Positions 18,878 through 26,226 of a DNA stretch of 46,621 nt are shown piece by piece (within the stretch, counting starts at the first letter, position 1; every line of letters starts with the position of its first letter). The position numbers and the translations under genes were made by a program. The notes beneath the pieces are model-generated. The model saw nothing but the letters and a program-made list of their open reading frames with translations. It had not been told where the DNA came from and made no database searches. Source of the stretch: an uncultured Flavobacterium sp. (lineage in GTDB: Bacteria > Bacteroidota > Bacteroidia > Flavobacteriales > Flavobacteriaceae); assembly GCA_937773775.1 (NCBI GenBank), contig CALJVL010000002.1, positions 1-46,621 on the forward strand, read 5' to 3'.

Positions 18878-18931
18878 TAGTTAAATAACTATTTTTATAG
18901 TTGTATAACTAAAATTATAGTTGTAAGTTTG
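18878..18931. promoter_or_regulatory. Tandem BlaI-type operators, 20-bp period
   Basis: Two inverted repeats of the form TAGTT-N4-AACTA lie at 18878-18891 (TAGTTAAATAACTA) and 18898-18911 (TAGTTGTATAACTA). A third, degenerate copy begins at 18918 (TAGTTGTAAGTTTG). Their starts are exactly 20 bp apart, so all lie on one face of the helix. They cover the promoter of the BlaI/MecI-type repressor gene, which argues for autorepression. Sites and spacing are seen; binding is inferred. Confidence 0.7.
18901..18931 (+). promoter_or_regulatory. Promoter of the blaI-M56 pair
   Basis: TTG (18901-18903), 20 bases, TAAGTTTG (18924-18931). The -33 element is inside operator 2 and the -7 inside operator 3. 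The leader to the ATG at 19033 is about 95 bases. Confidence 0.7.
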
Positions 18932-19032
18932 AAATGCGTTAAGGATTAAGGCGGTATCCTCGTAGTGAAACGAAGAGATATAGCCGAAAGCCTGACCCGC
19001 CCTTGCGGGTAACGCCCAAATAAATCTAAGCT

Positions 19033-19401
19033 ATGCAAAAACTGACAAACAAAGAAGAAGAGATCATGCACATCTTATGGAAGCTCAAAAAAGCGTTCGT
19101 AAAAGAAGTGATGGCGGAAATCACAGAGGAGCAACCGCATTACAACACCTTATCGACCATCGTCCGCAACCTTGAGGAAAAAGGATATGTCAAACATAAC
19201 GCCTACGGGAAAACACATCAATACTTCCCCATCATTGCTATCGAGGACTACAGAAAAGGGTTCATGAATACGGCAATTGATAATTATTTCAACAGTTCAT
19301 ACAAAAACATGGTTTCGTTTTTTGCCAAAGAGGAGAAAATAACGGCCAAAGAGCTTCGCGAAATTCTTGCCATGATAGAAAATCCGAAAGAAGAAAAATA
19401 G
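19033..19401 (+). CDS. BlaI/MecI/CopY-family repressor
   Basis: 122 residues with the usual winged-helix N terminus (LTNKEEEIMHILWKLKKAFVKEVMAEI, then NTLSTIVRNLEEKGYVKHNAYGKTHQYFPI) and a C-terminal dimerisation helix region. Family members repress their own operon and are inactivated by proteolysis triggered by a partner BlaR1/M56 membrane protease. Here the partner gene follows by 44 bases, and matching operators lie upstream. Confidence 0.9.
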   Translation: MQKLTNKEEEIMHILWKLKKAFVKEVMAEITEEQPHYNTLSTIVRNLEEKGYVKHNAYGKTHQYFPIIAIEDYRKGFMNTAIDNYFNSSYKNMVSFFAKEEKITAKELREILAMIENPKEEK

Positions 19402-19445
19402 ACTCTTACCTAGAAATAACAATTGTGTATTTAAAATATTAAACG

Positions 19446-21404
19446 ATGGAAACACTATTTATTTACCTCCTAAAATCAAACGGCTTGGTTACTTTGTTCT
19501 TTCTGGCCTATTATTTTTTATTGCGAAAAGAAACGTTTTTCGCCAGCAACCGCTGGTTTTTAATAACCGGTTTAATCACTTCCGCAATTCTGCCTCTACT
19601 GGTTTTCACAAAGACCGTTTGGGTGGAACCCAGTCCCACGACAATTGACTGGTCGCAAATTCCCGTTGGTATTCCCGTTGAAAAGATCTCTTTTGAGATG
19701 GATTGGTTTTTGACTGCAGGGATCGTTTATGCCCTAGGAATAGTCGCTTTTTTAACCCGATTTGGATTGGATTATTACAGTTTAACTAAAGTGTTTAAAG
19801 GAAAAACCGTTCATCAGCAAGCCGACTTCAAGTTTATTGACGTTAAGGAAAAACTGGCGCCTTTTTCGTTTTTCAACACCATTGTATACAATTCGTCTTT
19901 ATACAGCGTGTCCGAGTTGGAAAACATTATTGAGCATGAAAAAGTGCACTCCGAACAAAACCACAGCATAGATGTTTTAATCACGCGAGTCTTCAGCATC
20001 CTGTTCTGGTTCAACCCCGTAATCTGGCTCTACCAGAAAGCGATTCTCCAAAATCTGGAGTTCATTGCAGATAGCGAAGCCTTATTGAAAATTTCAGACA
20101 AAAAAGCGTATCAAATCACGCTTTTGAAAATAACAGCGCACGAAAATTGCGTTGCCTTATCCAATCATTTTTATCAATCATTAATCAAAAAACGAATCAT
20201 CATGTTAAACAAAAACCAATCAAACAAAAGGAATTTATGGAAGTACGCAATTGTAGTTCCCGCTTTAGTTGCCTTTTTTATGCTTTTTCAACTAAATGTT
20301 GTGGCGCAGGAAAAAGCGAAAGAAACCACTCTAAATACAACTGGAATGAAAGTGGAGCTTCAGATCACTTCAAATTCGACCGAGAAAGAATTAAATGCTG
20401 AAAAAGATTTTTTTAAAGAAGAATATAATTTGGAAATGAACTTCTCAGAAATTACAACAGACAAAAACAACGAACTAATTGCCATAAAAGTAGAATTAAA
20501 AGACAAAGAAGGAATCCGCAAAGTGAATCAAATTGAGGGAGAATCGCCCATAAAACCTTTCACTTTTTTTGCAGAAAAAGATTCTAAAAACAAATTAAAC
20601 TTTGGTTTTAGTACGGATATCAATAAGGCTTCAAAAAGACATTTTGATCTTGTAAATAGAATTAAAGGGGCAAAGAAAGAAAATATTGCTATTATAGAAG
20701 CTAACAATTTTTGGAGTATCGATAATGTAGAGAAAAACGGTTCTAATTATTTAATAGTAATAAATGGCACCAAGCAAACAGAAGATAAAATCATCAAAAT
20801 TCCTCTTGAAGAAGAGATTTTGTCTGAAATCACTTTAGAGCCTCAAGCGGCGATGAAGAAATATGGTTCTGAAGGACGAAATGGAGCCATGCTAATTACT
20901 ACTGGAAAACAAAAGAAAAGTAACCCCGAAAAATCAGATGAAGTTGAAGATTTAGGATTGTTCCATAAAAATGAAAATCAGTTGAATCTGGAGAGAATTG
21001 ACCCCACCAATATTACTGGTACAAAAAAATCAACCAAAACAAAAATAGTTGAAGTTGTTTCTTCGGAGTTTGAAGGCATTCCTATAAAAACTGACATTTA
21101 TATCGACGGGATAAAAGTTGATCAAAAAGAATTAGATAAACTCGATCCTTCCATAATTGAAAAAATGGATGTCACTAAAAACGGAAAAGAATCAACTATT
21201 AAAATAATCAGTAAAAACTCTAAGGGAATTCCAGATGGAGTTACAATTTTTGTTGATGGAAAAAAAACGAGCAAAAAAGAATTAGACAAAATAGATTCTA
21301 ATTTAATTGAAAGCGTGAATGTTTTAAAAGGGAAAAATGCCCTGGACAAATATGGCGAAGACGGCGCAAATGGTGTTATTGACATTATCACTAAGAAAAG
21401 GTAA
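19446..21404 (+). CDS. M56 (BlaR1-like) membrane metallopeptidase with plug-like C terminus
   Basis: 652 residues. The N-terminal part has membrane helices (about residues 1-20, 35-55, 90-110) and the zinc motif in IIEHEKVHSEQNH (HExxH), followed by VITRVFSILFWFNPVIWLYQKA. Another helix lies near residue 275 (VVPALVAFFMLFQLNVV). The periplasmic rest is not a penicillin-binding domain. It carries repeated pieces resembling TonB-receptor plug ends: KYGSEGRNGAMLITT and KYGEDGANGVIDIITKK, plus two related segments with IYIDGIKVDQKELDKLDP and IFVDGKKTSKKELDKIDS. It is likely the sensor-protease partner of the upstream repressor; the signal is unknown. Confidence 0.85.
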   Translation: METLFIYLLKSNGLVTLFFLAYYFLLRKETFFASNRWFLITGLITSAILPLLVFTKTVWVEPSPTTIDWSQIPVGIPVEKISFEMDWFLTAGIVYALGIVAFLTRFGLDYYSLTKVFKGKTVHQQADFKFIDVKEKLAPFSFFNTIVYNSSLYSVSELENIIEHEKVHSEQNHSIDVLITRVFSILFWFNPVIWLYQKAILQNLEFIADSEALLKISDKKAYQITLLKITAHENCVALSNHFYQSLIKKRIIMLNKNQSNKRNLWKYAIVVPALVAFFMLFQLNVVAQEKAKETTLNTTGMKVELQITSNSTEKELNAEKDFFKEEYNLEMNFSEITTDKNNELIAIKVELKDKEGIRKVNQIEGESPIKPFTFFAEKDSKNKLNFGFSTDINKASKRHFDLVNRIKGAKKENIAIIEANNFWSIDNVEKNGSNYLIVINGTKQTEDKIIKIPLEEEILSEITLEPQAAMKKYGSEGRNGAMLITTGKQKKSNPEKSDEVEDLGLFHKNENQLNLERIDPTNITGTKKSTKTKIVEVVSSEFEGIPIKTDIYIDGIKVDQKELDKLDPSIIEKMDVTKNGKESTIKIISKNSKGIPDGVTIFVDGKKTSKKELDKIDSNLIESVNVLKGKNALDKYGEDGANGVIDIITKKR

Positions 21405-21460
21405 GTCTTTTTGAAATCAGCACATCAAAAATCAAAATTGGATCAAAATTTTGAAGATCT

Positions 21461-21494
21461 AAAAAGACGGTCTACAATAAGGCCGTCTTTTTTT
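21461..21494 (+). terminator. Terminator of the blaI-M56 operon
   Basis: AAAAAGACGG and CCGTCTTTTTTTT pair around a 12-base loop, ending in a T-run. Confidence 0.85.
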
Positions 21495-21520
21495 ATACCT
21501 TTGTCCCAAACAATACCCTT

Positions 21521-21661
21521 ATGTTCAAAATTTTAGCCCAGATAAACAAAATTATCTTACCTAGTTTCAGCAAGCAGCAAATGGATCTGGCCAAAGCCAA
21601 AAAATGGCAAATGGCAATCATAGGGTATCGCTACTATGTTACAACCCGCGCGGTCAGTTAG
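21521..21661 (+). CDS. 46-residue basic protein, convergent with apt
   Basis: The ATG at 21521 starts a frame beginning MFKILAQINKIILPSF, with a Lys-rich helix (DLAKAKKWQMAIIGYRYYVTT). The stop TAG overlaps the stop of apt by four bases, tail to tail. TACCTTTG at 21497-21504 could be the -7 box. I recall proteins of this kind (short, ending in WQ.A.IG.RYYVT) next to apt in other Flavobacteria. No function is known to me; some databases may carry a misleading SsrA-binding label. Confidence 0.6.
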   Translation: MFKILAQINKIILPSFSKQQMDLAKAKKWQMAIIGYRYYVTTRAVS

Positions 21662-22170
21662 TAAGTTATTGCCGAAAAAATATCATGTTCCTTAATTTTT
21701 TCCCTTCCGTTGAGAAAACTGAGTTCCATCAGGAAATTAAGCTGGACGATTTCACCGCCTAATTCCTCCACCAATTCACAAACTGCTTTGGCAGTCCCTC
21801 CGGTAGCAAGAACATCGTCGTGAATAAGTACCCTATCCCCTTTGCGGATGGCATCAGTATGTATTTCCAGAGTGTCTGTTCCGTATTCTAGCTCATAGGA
21901 AGATGAAATGGTGTCATAAGGCAATTTGTTGGGTTTTCTAACAGGTACGAAACCTAAGTTCAGTTCCTGGGCAATCAACATCCCGAAGAAAAAACCGCGA
22001 CTCTCCACCCCGATGACTTTATCTATCTTTTTATCTTTTAACGAAGAAACCAGAATATCCAAGCACTCTTTTCTGGCTTTTGGGTCAATTAATAAGGGCG
22101 TAATATCTTTAAATAAAATTCCTTCTTTTGGAAATCCCTGAATATCACGTATATAATTTACTAAAGCCAT
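21658..22170 (-). CDS. apt: Adenine phosphoribosyltransferase
   Basis: 170 residues, the normal length. The type I PRTase PRPP-binding loop is VLIHDDVLATGGTAKAV. Other family marks are IRDIQGFPKEGILFKDITPLL near the N terminus and GVESRGFFFG and FVPVRKPNKLP in the core. The enzyme makes AMP from adenine and PRPP (purine salvage) in the cytoplasm. The only oddity is the four-base overlap of its stop with the convergent small gene. Confidence 0.93.
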   Translation of the reverse strand: MALVNYIRDIQGFPKEGILFKDITPLLIDPKARKECLDILVSSLKDKKIDKVIGVESRGFFFGMLIAQELNLGFVPVRKPNKLPYDTISSSYELEYGTDTLEIHTDAIRKGDRVLIHDDVLATGGTAKAVCELVEELGGEIVQLNFLMELSFLNGREKIKEHDIFSAITY

Positions 22171-22198
22171 TTTTTTTGATTTTTATGTTTAATTAGAC

Positions 22199-22228
22199 TT
22201 GCAATTTACACATTTATACTTATATTTG
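22199..22228 (+). promoter_or_regulatory. tRNA-Arg promoter
   Basis: TTG (22199-22201), 19 bases, TATATTTG (22221-22228); the tRNA 5' end lies about 57 bases downstream. Confidence 0.6.
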
Positions 22229-22284
22229 CACCCGCAAACACGTTGACATAAGGTTTATGAAAATAACGATTTGCAAAATAATAA

Positions 22285-22358
22285 GGCCTTGTGGCGCAAC
22301 TGAATAGCGCACTTGATTACGGCTCAAGAGGTTACTGGTTTGAATCCAGTCAAGGTCA
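22285..22358 (+). tRNA. tRNA-Arg (anticodon ACG)
   Basis: The acceptor stem GGCCTTG pairs with CAAGGTC (one G-U). The D-arm begins TGGCGCAACTGAATAGCGCA. The anticodon stem is CTTGA/TCAAG with loop TTACGGC, giving anticodon ACG (Arg, CGN, A34 probably edited to inosine). The T-arm is ACTGG-TTTGAAT-CCAGT and the discriminator is A. No CCA is encoded. It marks the left limit of the accessory region; tRNA-Arg genes are common integration sites. Confidence 0.9.
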
Positions 22359-22372
22359 CGGATTAAAAATAT

Positions 22373-22407
22373 AAACCGCTATATATCAGCTATTTAGCGG
22401 TTTTTTT
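22373..22407 (+). terminator. Terminator after tRNA-Arg
   Basis: AACCGCTA pairs with TAGCGGTT, followed by a run of T. Confidence 0.75.
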
Positions 22408-22524
22408 ATGGATTATTCCCAATGCATTCCCGACAAGTATAGTAACGATTTTTAAACTATATTCATACTAAAAACTTCTTTCAAAATAGTTACGAGACAC
22501 GTTTTGATAATTCCAAATCCTGGA

Positions 22525-23021
22525 TCAGGGATTGATTCTGTGGGGATATTTATTTGATTGCATAGTGCAGATGCTTTTTTGACTTTTTGCTTCAAGCATA
22601 AAAACGGCTTGTTCGATTTTTAAAATACGGCTTTCGGATTCTTTTTTTTTGCGTTCAATATCTACTAGATGTTTAGCATTTGCCAAAAGTTGCTCGGCTG
22701 GCGAATTTACCCTTGTGACTTCTTTGGCTATTTTTTCGCATTCAATAAAATAAGTTCTTGCTTTTTTGTCTTTTTTAGTGCGTTGGATCATAGATATTTC
22801 TTTAGCAGTATCTATAGTTAATCCGTAATTAACTGAGGGTCTACGTCCTGTACTTTTCTCCAAAATTGGCGTAAAGTCTTTTTCTTGTTCAAAACCATAC
22901 TCGGCCATTCTCGGCATCCAAATAGTCAAAGGAGTTTCTACTTCTAAATAATCGTGCAATTCTCTTGCACTAACTACAATCAAACCTTGTCTTTTGCTGT
23001 AATTTTAATTAAATTTTTCAT
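22525..23021 (-). pseudogene. AntA/AntB-type phage antirepressor, frameshifted near the start
   Basis: The AntA domain is clear: VVSARELHDYLEV, TIWMPRMAEYGFEQEKDF, GRRPSVNYGLTIDTAKEISMIQRT and ARTYFIECEKIAKEV. Such proteins are phage antirepressors. The natural start is most likely the ATG at 23021 (MKNLIKITAKDK). That frame stops after 13 codons unless one base is added at about 22986 (GACAAGG to GACAAAGG), where the body frame (GLIVVSAREL) begins. A TTG start inside at 22983 is the only alternative. The C-terminal half after about residue 150 is short for the family, suggesting truncation. It is phage-derived debris beside the tRNA. Confidence 0.7.
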
Positions 23022-24543
23022 AATATAAAAAGATAAAACCCGAATAAAATGAGGTGCGACGCTCTTAATGATCGGGAATTAAAAATATTGTTTAATGCAG
23101 TCGAACTTACATACTCAAGTATATAAAATATAAATTAGTATTATATTAATATATTAATAATAACCTAATAGTAATATATTCGTTTTAAGAGGTTATTTTA
23201 ATGCAAGCTATAAAATAGTATGGTTTATGTGTGAACGTGTCGCATTTGGAACGTGGTGAGGTCAGTAAGCAAGATATAAGGGTCAGATATGGTGGCAAGT
23301 GTAGTTGTAGACCTAATGCTAGCAGAAAGAGGACTAAGAAGCCTAGCGAGAGGTCAATGGCTACAGCTGGACCACAACCCAGCACAAAGGATCTATTTAT
23401 CCTTTTTTTTTTTCGAGCGCAGCGAGCCTTATATATATATAATATATATAACCTTGATTAAATATAAACTGTGTATAGTTACTAAGGGGGGTACATCTAT
23501 TATATATTTATAAAACACAAATCTCTTTTTTTTTCTTATATCAATGTAAACTCTATCAATATAATCTATCAACAACAAGAGAATAATATATTATAGCTAT
23601 AACACAAACCACTGCAATAGAAAACTACTCTGAAGAACCAACAAAATATTATTCATAGTTTATGCTTATCATATTAAAAAAATATATAAATTATATATAT
23701 AATTGTTTCAAAATAATATCTGAATCTTCAATGTATCGAACCGACCTCTGTAGTTGAGGAATGAAAAGTTTCCGAATCGCTAGCAAGCAAGCGTCTAACT
23801 GCATGATTTGCACATCGATTTATTACCATACCCAATTGGTAGGCTTAGCGCTCCGTACTTCTGTACACATACCAATTCATGTGCGTATATCGTAATGACA
23901 ATGCATAGTTGAGCCACCTTGTTGGGTGTATGTCGGGAAGATAGTAGACACGAAGAATGTATGTTGCTGATTTATAGGCAAGTAAGCGCAAAGATACGAG
24001 TCCTATACAGACTGCATCCCAAAATTAGTACGCCCAAAATAGTATCACGAACGAGTAGTACGAAAGGCAGAAGTTTGGGACACACACCGACGATACACAC
24101 CCCCCTGCCCTTTGCAAACGGGTTTTCCTTTGCCCGACCCCGCGGGAAAATACTGTATACCATCTCACCAGCACGCGCCTATATAAAATTTTTTCAATAT
24201 TCTTTTTACGGTTACCCCCTCTCTCTTTTCGCTGGCTTGATTCTTTGATAACTCCTACAACGTTTTCCTATTGATTGACACAAATTGTTGTCTAAAAAAA
24301 GATAGTTGCTTATATAGCCTTAAAACGATTCGTTATTTCTACTATATTCTATCGTTTAGAAAATAGTCTACATTATTTTACGGAATAATTTGTACGATAA
24401 AATAATAATTAGTAATATTTAAATAATAACAAGTAAAATATTAGTAAATAAAAAAAAAACGAAACAAAGTTGATGAATTAATAGAGCTATTATAAACAAG
24501 ATCCTTAGAGTTTTTTTTACCAATTGCTTGATAGCTATCTCTG
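23022..24543. other. 1.5 kb without a convincing gene
   Basis: 23040-23220 and 23420-23720 are very AT-rich with TATA runs. 23220-23400 and 23730-24240 are clearly richer in GC than the neighbourhood. Open frames exist in the second GC-rich block (for example 23919-24248, 109 codons), but their protein has no recognisable motif. Base composition, the mixture of Cys/Arg/Pro and the absence of a ribosome site argue against coding. 24250-24540 is again AT-rich. It may be plasmid or phage debris, or a structured RNA; I cannot decide. Confidence 0.4.
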
Positions 24544-24984
24544 ATGAAAGTTGCGTTATTATCGAGTCCAATTGGATGCGGAAAAACCTTCATAATGCTC
24601 CTCATTAGATCTTTTACGAGTAATTATTCTGATTATAAAATCAAAACCTATCGAGAACTATCTTTCGAATTTGCCAAAAAAGGTTTTGACGCCATCAACA
24701 AATACACCCTAAAACAAAACTACCAATCCCGCCTTTCCGACTATTGCTTTGACGACTTGGGTGCCGAACAACAAATAAAACATTTTGGCAATGATTGTAA
24801 TGTCATGGCTGAGGTATTGATCAGCCGTTACGAACAATTTGTTAAAAATAATTCCATCACCCACCTCACCTCTAACCTATCCGCTACAGAAATCGAAATG
24901 CTATATGGCAACTGGCTGCGTTCCAGAATGCGACAAATGTTCAATTTAATAACATTTAATGTGGCTACTACGGATAAGCGTTAA
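24544..24984 (+). CDS. DnaC-like AAA ATPase, probably N-terminally truncated
   Basis: 146 residues beginning almost directly with a Walker A motif (LLSSPIGCGKT, about residues 5-15). A Walker B (YCFDDLGAE, about residues 68-76) and a sensor-1-like stretch (THLTSNLSATEIEMLYG) followed by RSRMRQMFN with its likely Arg finger come next. This is the pattern of DnaC/IstB-type helicase loaders and of a plasmid/phage ATPase family in Flavobacteria. Such proteins normally have 60 or more residues before Walker A, and the upstream sequence has stops in all frames, so the gene looks cut at its 5' end. It probably came from a mobile element. Confidence 0.65.
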   Translation: MKVALLSSPIGCGKTFIMLLIRSFTSNYSDYKIKTYRELSFEFAKKGFDAINKYTLKQNYQSRLSDYCFDDLGAEQQIKHFGNDCNVMAEVLISRYEQFVKNNSITHLTSNLSATEIEMLYGNWLRSRMRQMFNLITFNVATTDKR

Positions 24985-25394
24985 ATTGAACATTCATGAA
25001 CTCCATTAAAAAACAACTATTAACTGTGAATACATGTTCAACCTCATCAGTTTTAATGTCAACTCACATGACAAACGTTAATGCAAACAAATACATGGGA
25101 CAATCGTAGTTCAACCTGCCCTTTGACTTTGGCAGCCGGGTACCCGTTTTTCGAAAATTTTGAAAAAATCCAACGCTGTTTGAACGAAGCGAGTTCGTTG
25201 GATTTCAGAATTGAGAAAATAGCGGGTCGGCGAACAGTCCAGGGCTAGCGTTTTTTGTTTCTTTTTTGGGCAATAGGATCGAGCGTAAAAAAACAGTCCT
25301 GTGGACTGTTTTAGCGAAGGAGCGAGACTAAAGCAAGGCCTTAGAAAAAATAGAAATCAAAAACCCGAAACTTTAAACCTGAAACAAAAAATAA
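24985..25394. other. Intergenic stretch with several hairpins
   Basis: No gene seen. Hairpins: ATCCAACG/CGTTGGAT (about 25167-25203) and a terminator-like AAAACAGTCC-TGT-GGACTGTTTT (about 25289-25311). The composition is mixed, and G-rich pieces near 25130 and 25220 resemble non-coding parts of Bacteroidota mobile elements. Confidence 0.4.
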
Positions 25395-25703
25395 ATCAAA
25401 AACTTCTGGAACTGGTTCCTCGACAACCAACACACTTTCAAAAACTTAATCAATGAATCTCCTCAAAAACAATCACATATTATCTACTGGATAAAGCAAA
25501 ATCTCAACTACTATTGCAGAGAATTGGACTTTGTAATTGTCTTTCCAAAGACCTCAACAGACCAACTCAAATTCATAATAACCGCCAATGGCAACCCGGA
25601 AAAATTCAAACAAGTTATCGATCTGGTGAACAGTGCTCCGATTCTCAAAGATTGGAAATTCACCGCCCTACTTGAACCAAAAGAAGCGACTAGCATAGAT
25701 TAA
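25395..25703 (+). CDS. Conserved-looking protein of about 100 residues without a normal start codon
   Basis: A frame open from 25395 (just after TAA at 25392) to TAA at 25701. It reads NFWNWFLDN, HIIYWIKQNLNYYCRELDF, VIVFPKTSTDQLKFIITANGNPEKF and LKDWKFTALLEP. The ordered alternation of helix and strand, and the phrase IITANGNPEKFK..IDLVNSAP, look like a real Bacteroidota protein of unknown function that I half-recognise. No ATG, GTG or TTG precedes this sequence in frame. The start codon may be lost or a base may be missing near 25390-25400. Its mobile-element neighbours fit a decayed gene. Confidence 0.5.
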   Translation: MKNFWNWFLDNQHTFKNLINESPQKQSHIIYWIKQNLNYYCRELDFVIVFPKTSTDQLKFIITANGNPEKFKQVIDLVNSAPILKDWKFTALLEPKEATSID

Positions 25704-25724
25704 AAACTGCACTTAATTTTTTAT

Positions 25725-25887
25725 AAATATCACCAAAACTAGGTATAGTGTAATCTCACAAAATATCGTTCATTTACACAAACGCTATAACCTAACAAAT
25801 TCGATATAGTATCGCTCATATAGAAATTGTGTAAGACTTTTATTATTCTTAAGTTTGGGTATTTTAAAAATGTAATTTTTGAACGCT
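25725..25887 (+). repeat. Leader repeat, copy 1 (upstream of MazG)
   Basis: Similar along its length to 28597-28778. Shared pieces include ATATCGTT, TTCGATATAGTATC and the stretch from AGAAATTGTGTAAG to CTTAAGTTTGGGTAT. The similarity goes on into the first codons of mazG. A shorter third relative lies at 40562-40618. Confidence 0.8.
25827..25857 (+). promoter_or_regulatory. Promoter of module 1
   Basis: TTG (25827-25829), 20 bases, TAAGTTTG (25850-25857), conserved in both leader copies. Confidence 0.7.
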
Positions 25888-26226
25888 ATGGATAAGTATA
25901 CGAAAGTAATTGAAGAACTAATTCAATTTAGAAACGAAAGAGATTGGGAGCAATTTCATGATTCAAAAAATTTAGCACTTGCCATTTCAATAGAAGCTGC
26001 GGAGTTAAATGAACTTTTTTTATGGAAAAAGGATAACGAAGTTGAAAATGTAAATCAAGACAAGTTAAAAGATGAACTTGCTGATGTACTCTCTTTTGCT
26101 TTTTTATTAGCAGAAAAACACAAATTGGATGTTTTTGATATTGTTTCAGAAAAAATTAAAAAAAATGCCTTAAAGTATCCTGTTGAGAAAGCAAAAGGCA
26201 CTGCGAAAAAATACAATGAACTATGA
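25888..26226 (+). CDS. MazG-like nucleotide pyrophosphohydrolase
   Basis: 112 residues from the ATG at 25888. That start is supported by the leader copy at 28779, which keeps ATGGATAAGTAT at the same place; an in-frame TTG at 25879 is less likely. The all-alpha NTP pyrophosphatase pattern is clear: FHDSKNLALAISIEAAELNELFLW with the EExxE-like acidic helix, then KDELADVLSFAFLLAE with the second metal-binding Glu/Asp pair. The family hydrolyses (d)NTPs to monophosphates. It overlaps the helicase gene by four bases (ATGA), so the two are translationally coupled. Nucleotide depletion or house-cleaning during infection is an inferred role. Confidence 0.85.
   Translation: MDKYTKVIEELIQFRNERDWEQFHDSKNLALAISIEAAELNELFLWKKDNEVENVNQDKLKDELADVLSFAFLLAEKHKLDVFDIVSEKIKKNALKYPVEKAKGTAKKYNEL

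Noticed and set aside
23231..23513. Overlapping plus-strand frames of about 75 codons in a GC-richer patch
   Set aside because: No start context, no motif, and the frames run into low-complexity T and TATA runs. A 66-codon minus-strand frame there is no better.
23919..24248. A 109-codon frame as a gene
   Set aside because: Unusual residue mix, no recognisable domain and no promoter or ribosome site; reported only as an unexplained stretch.
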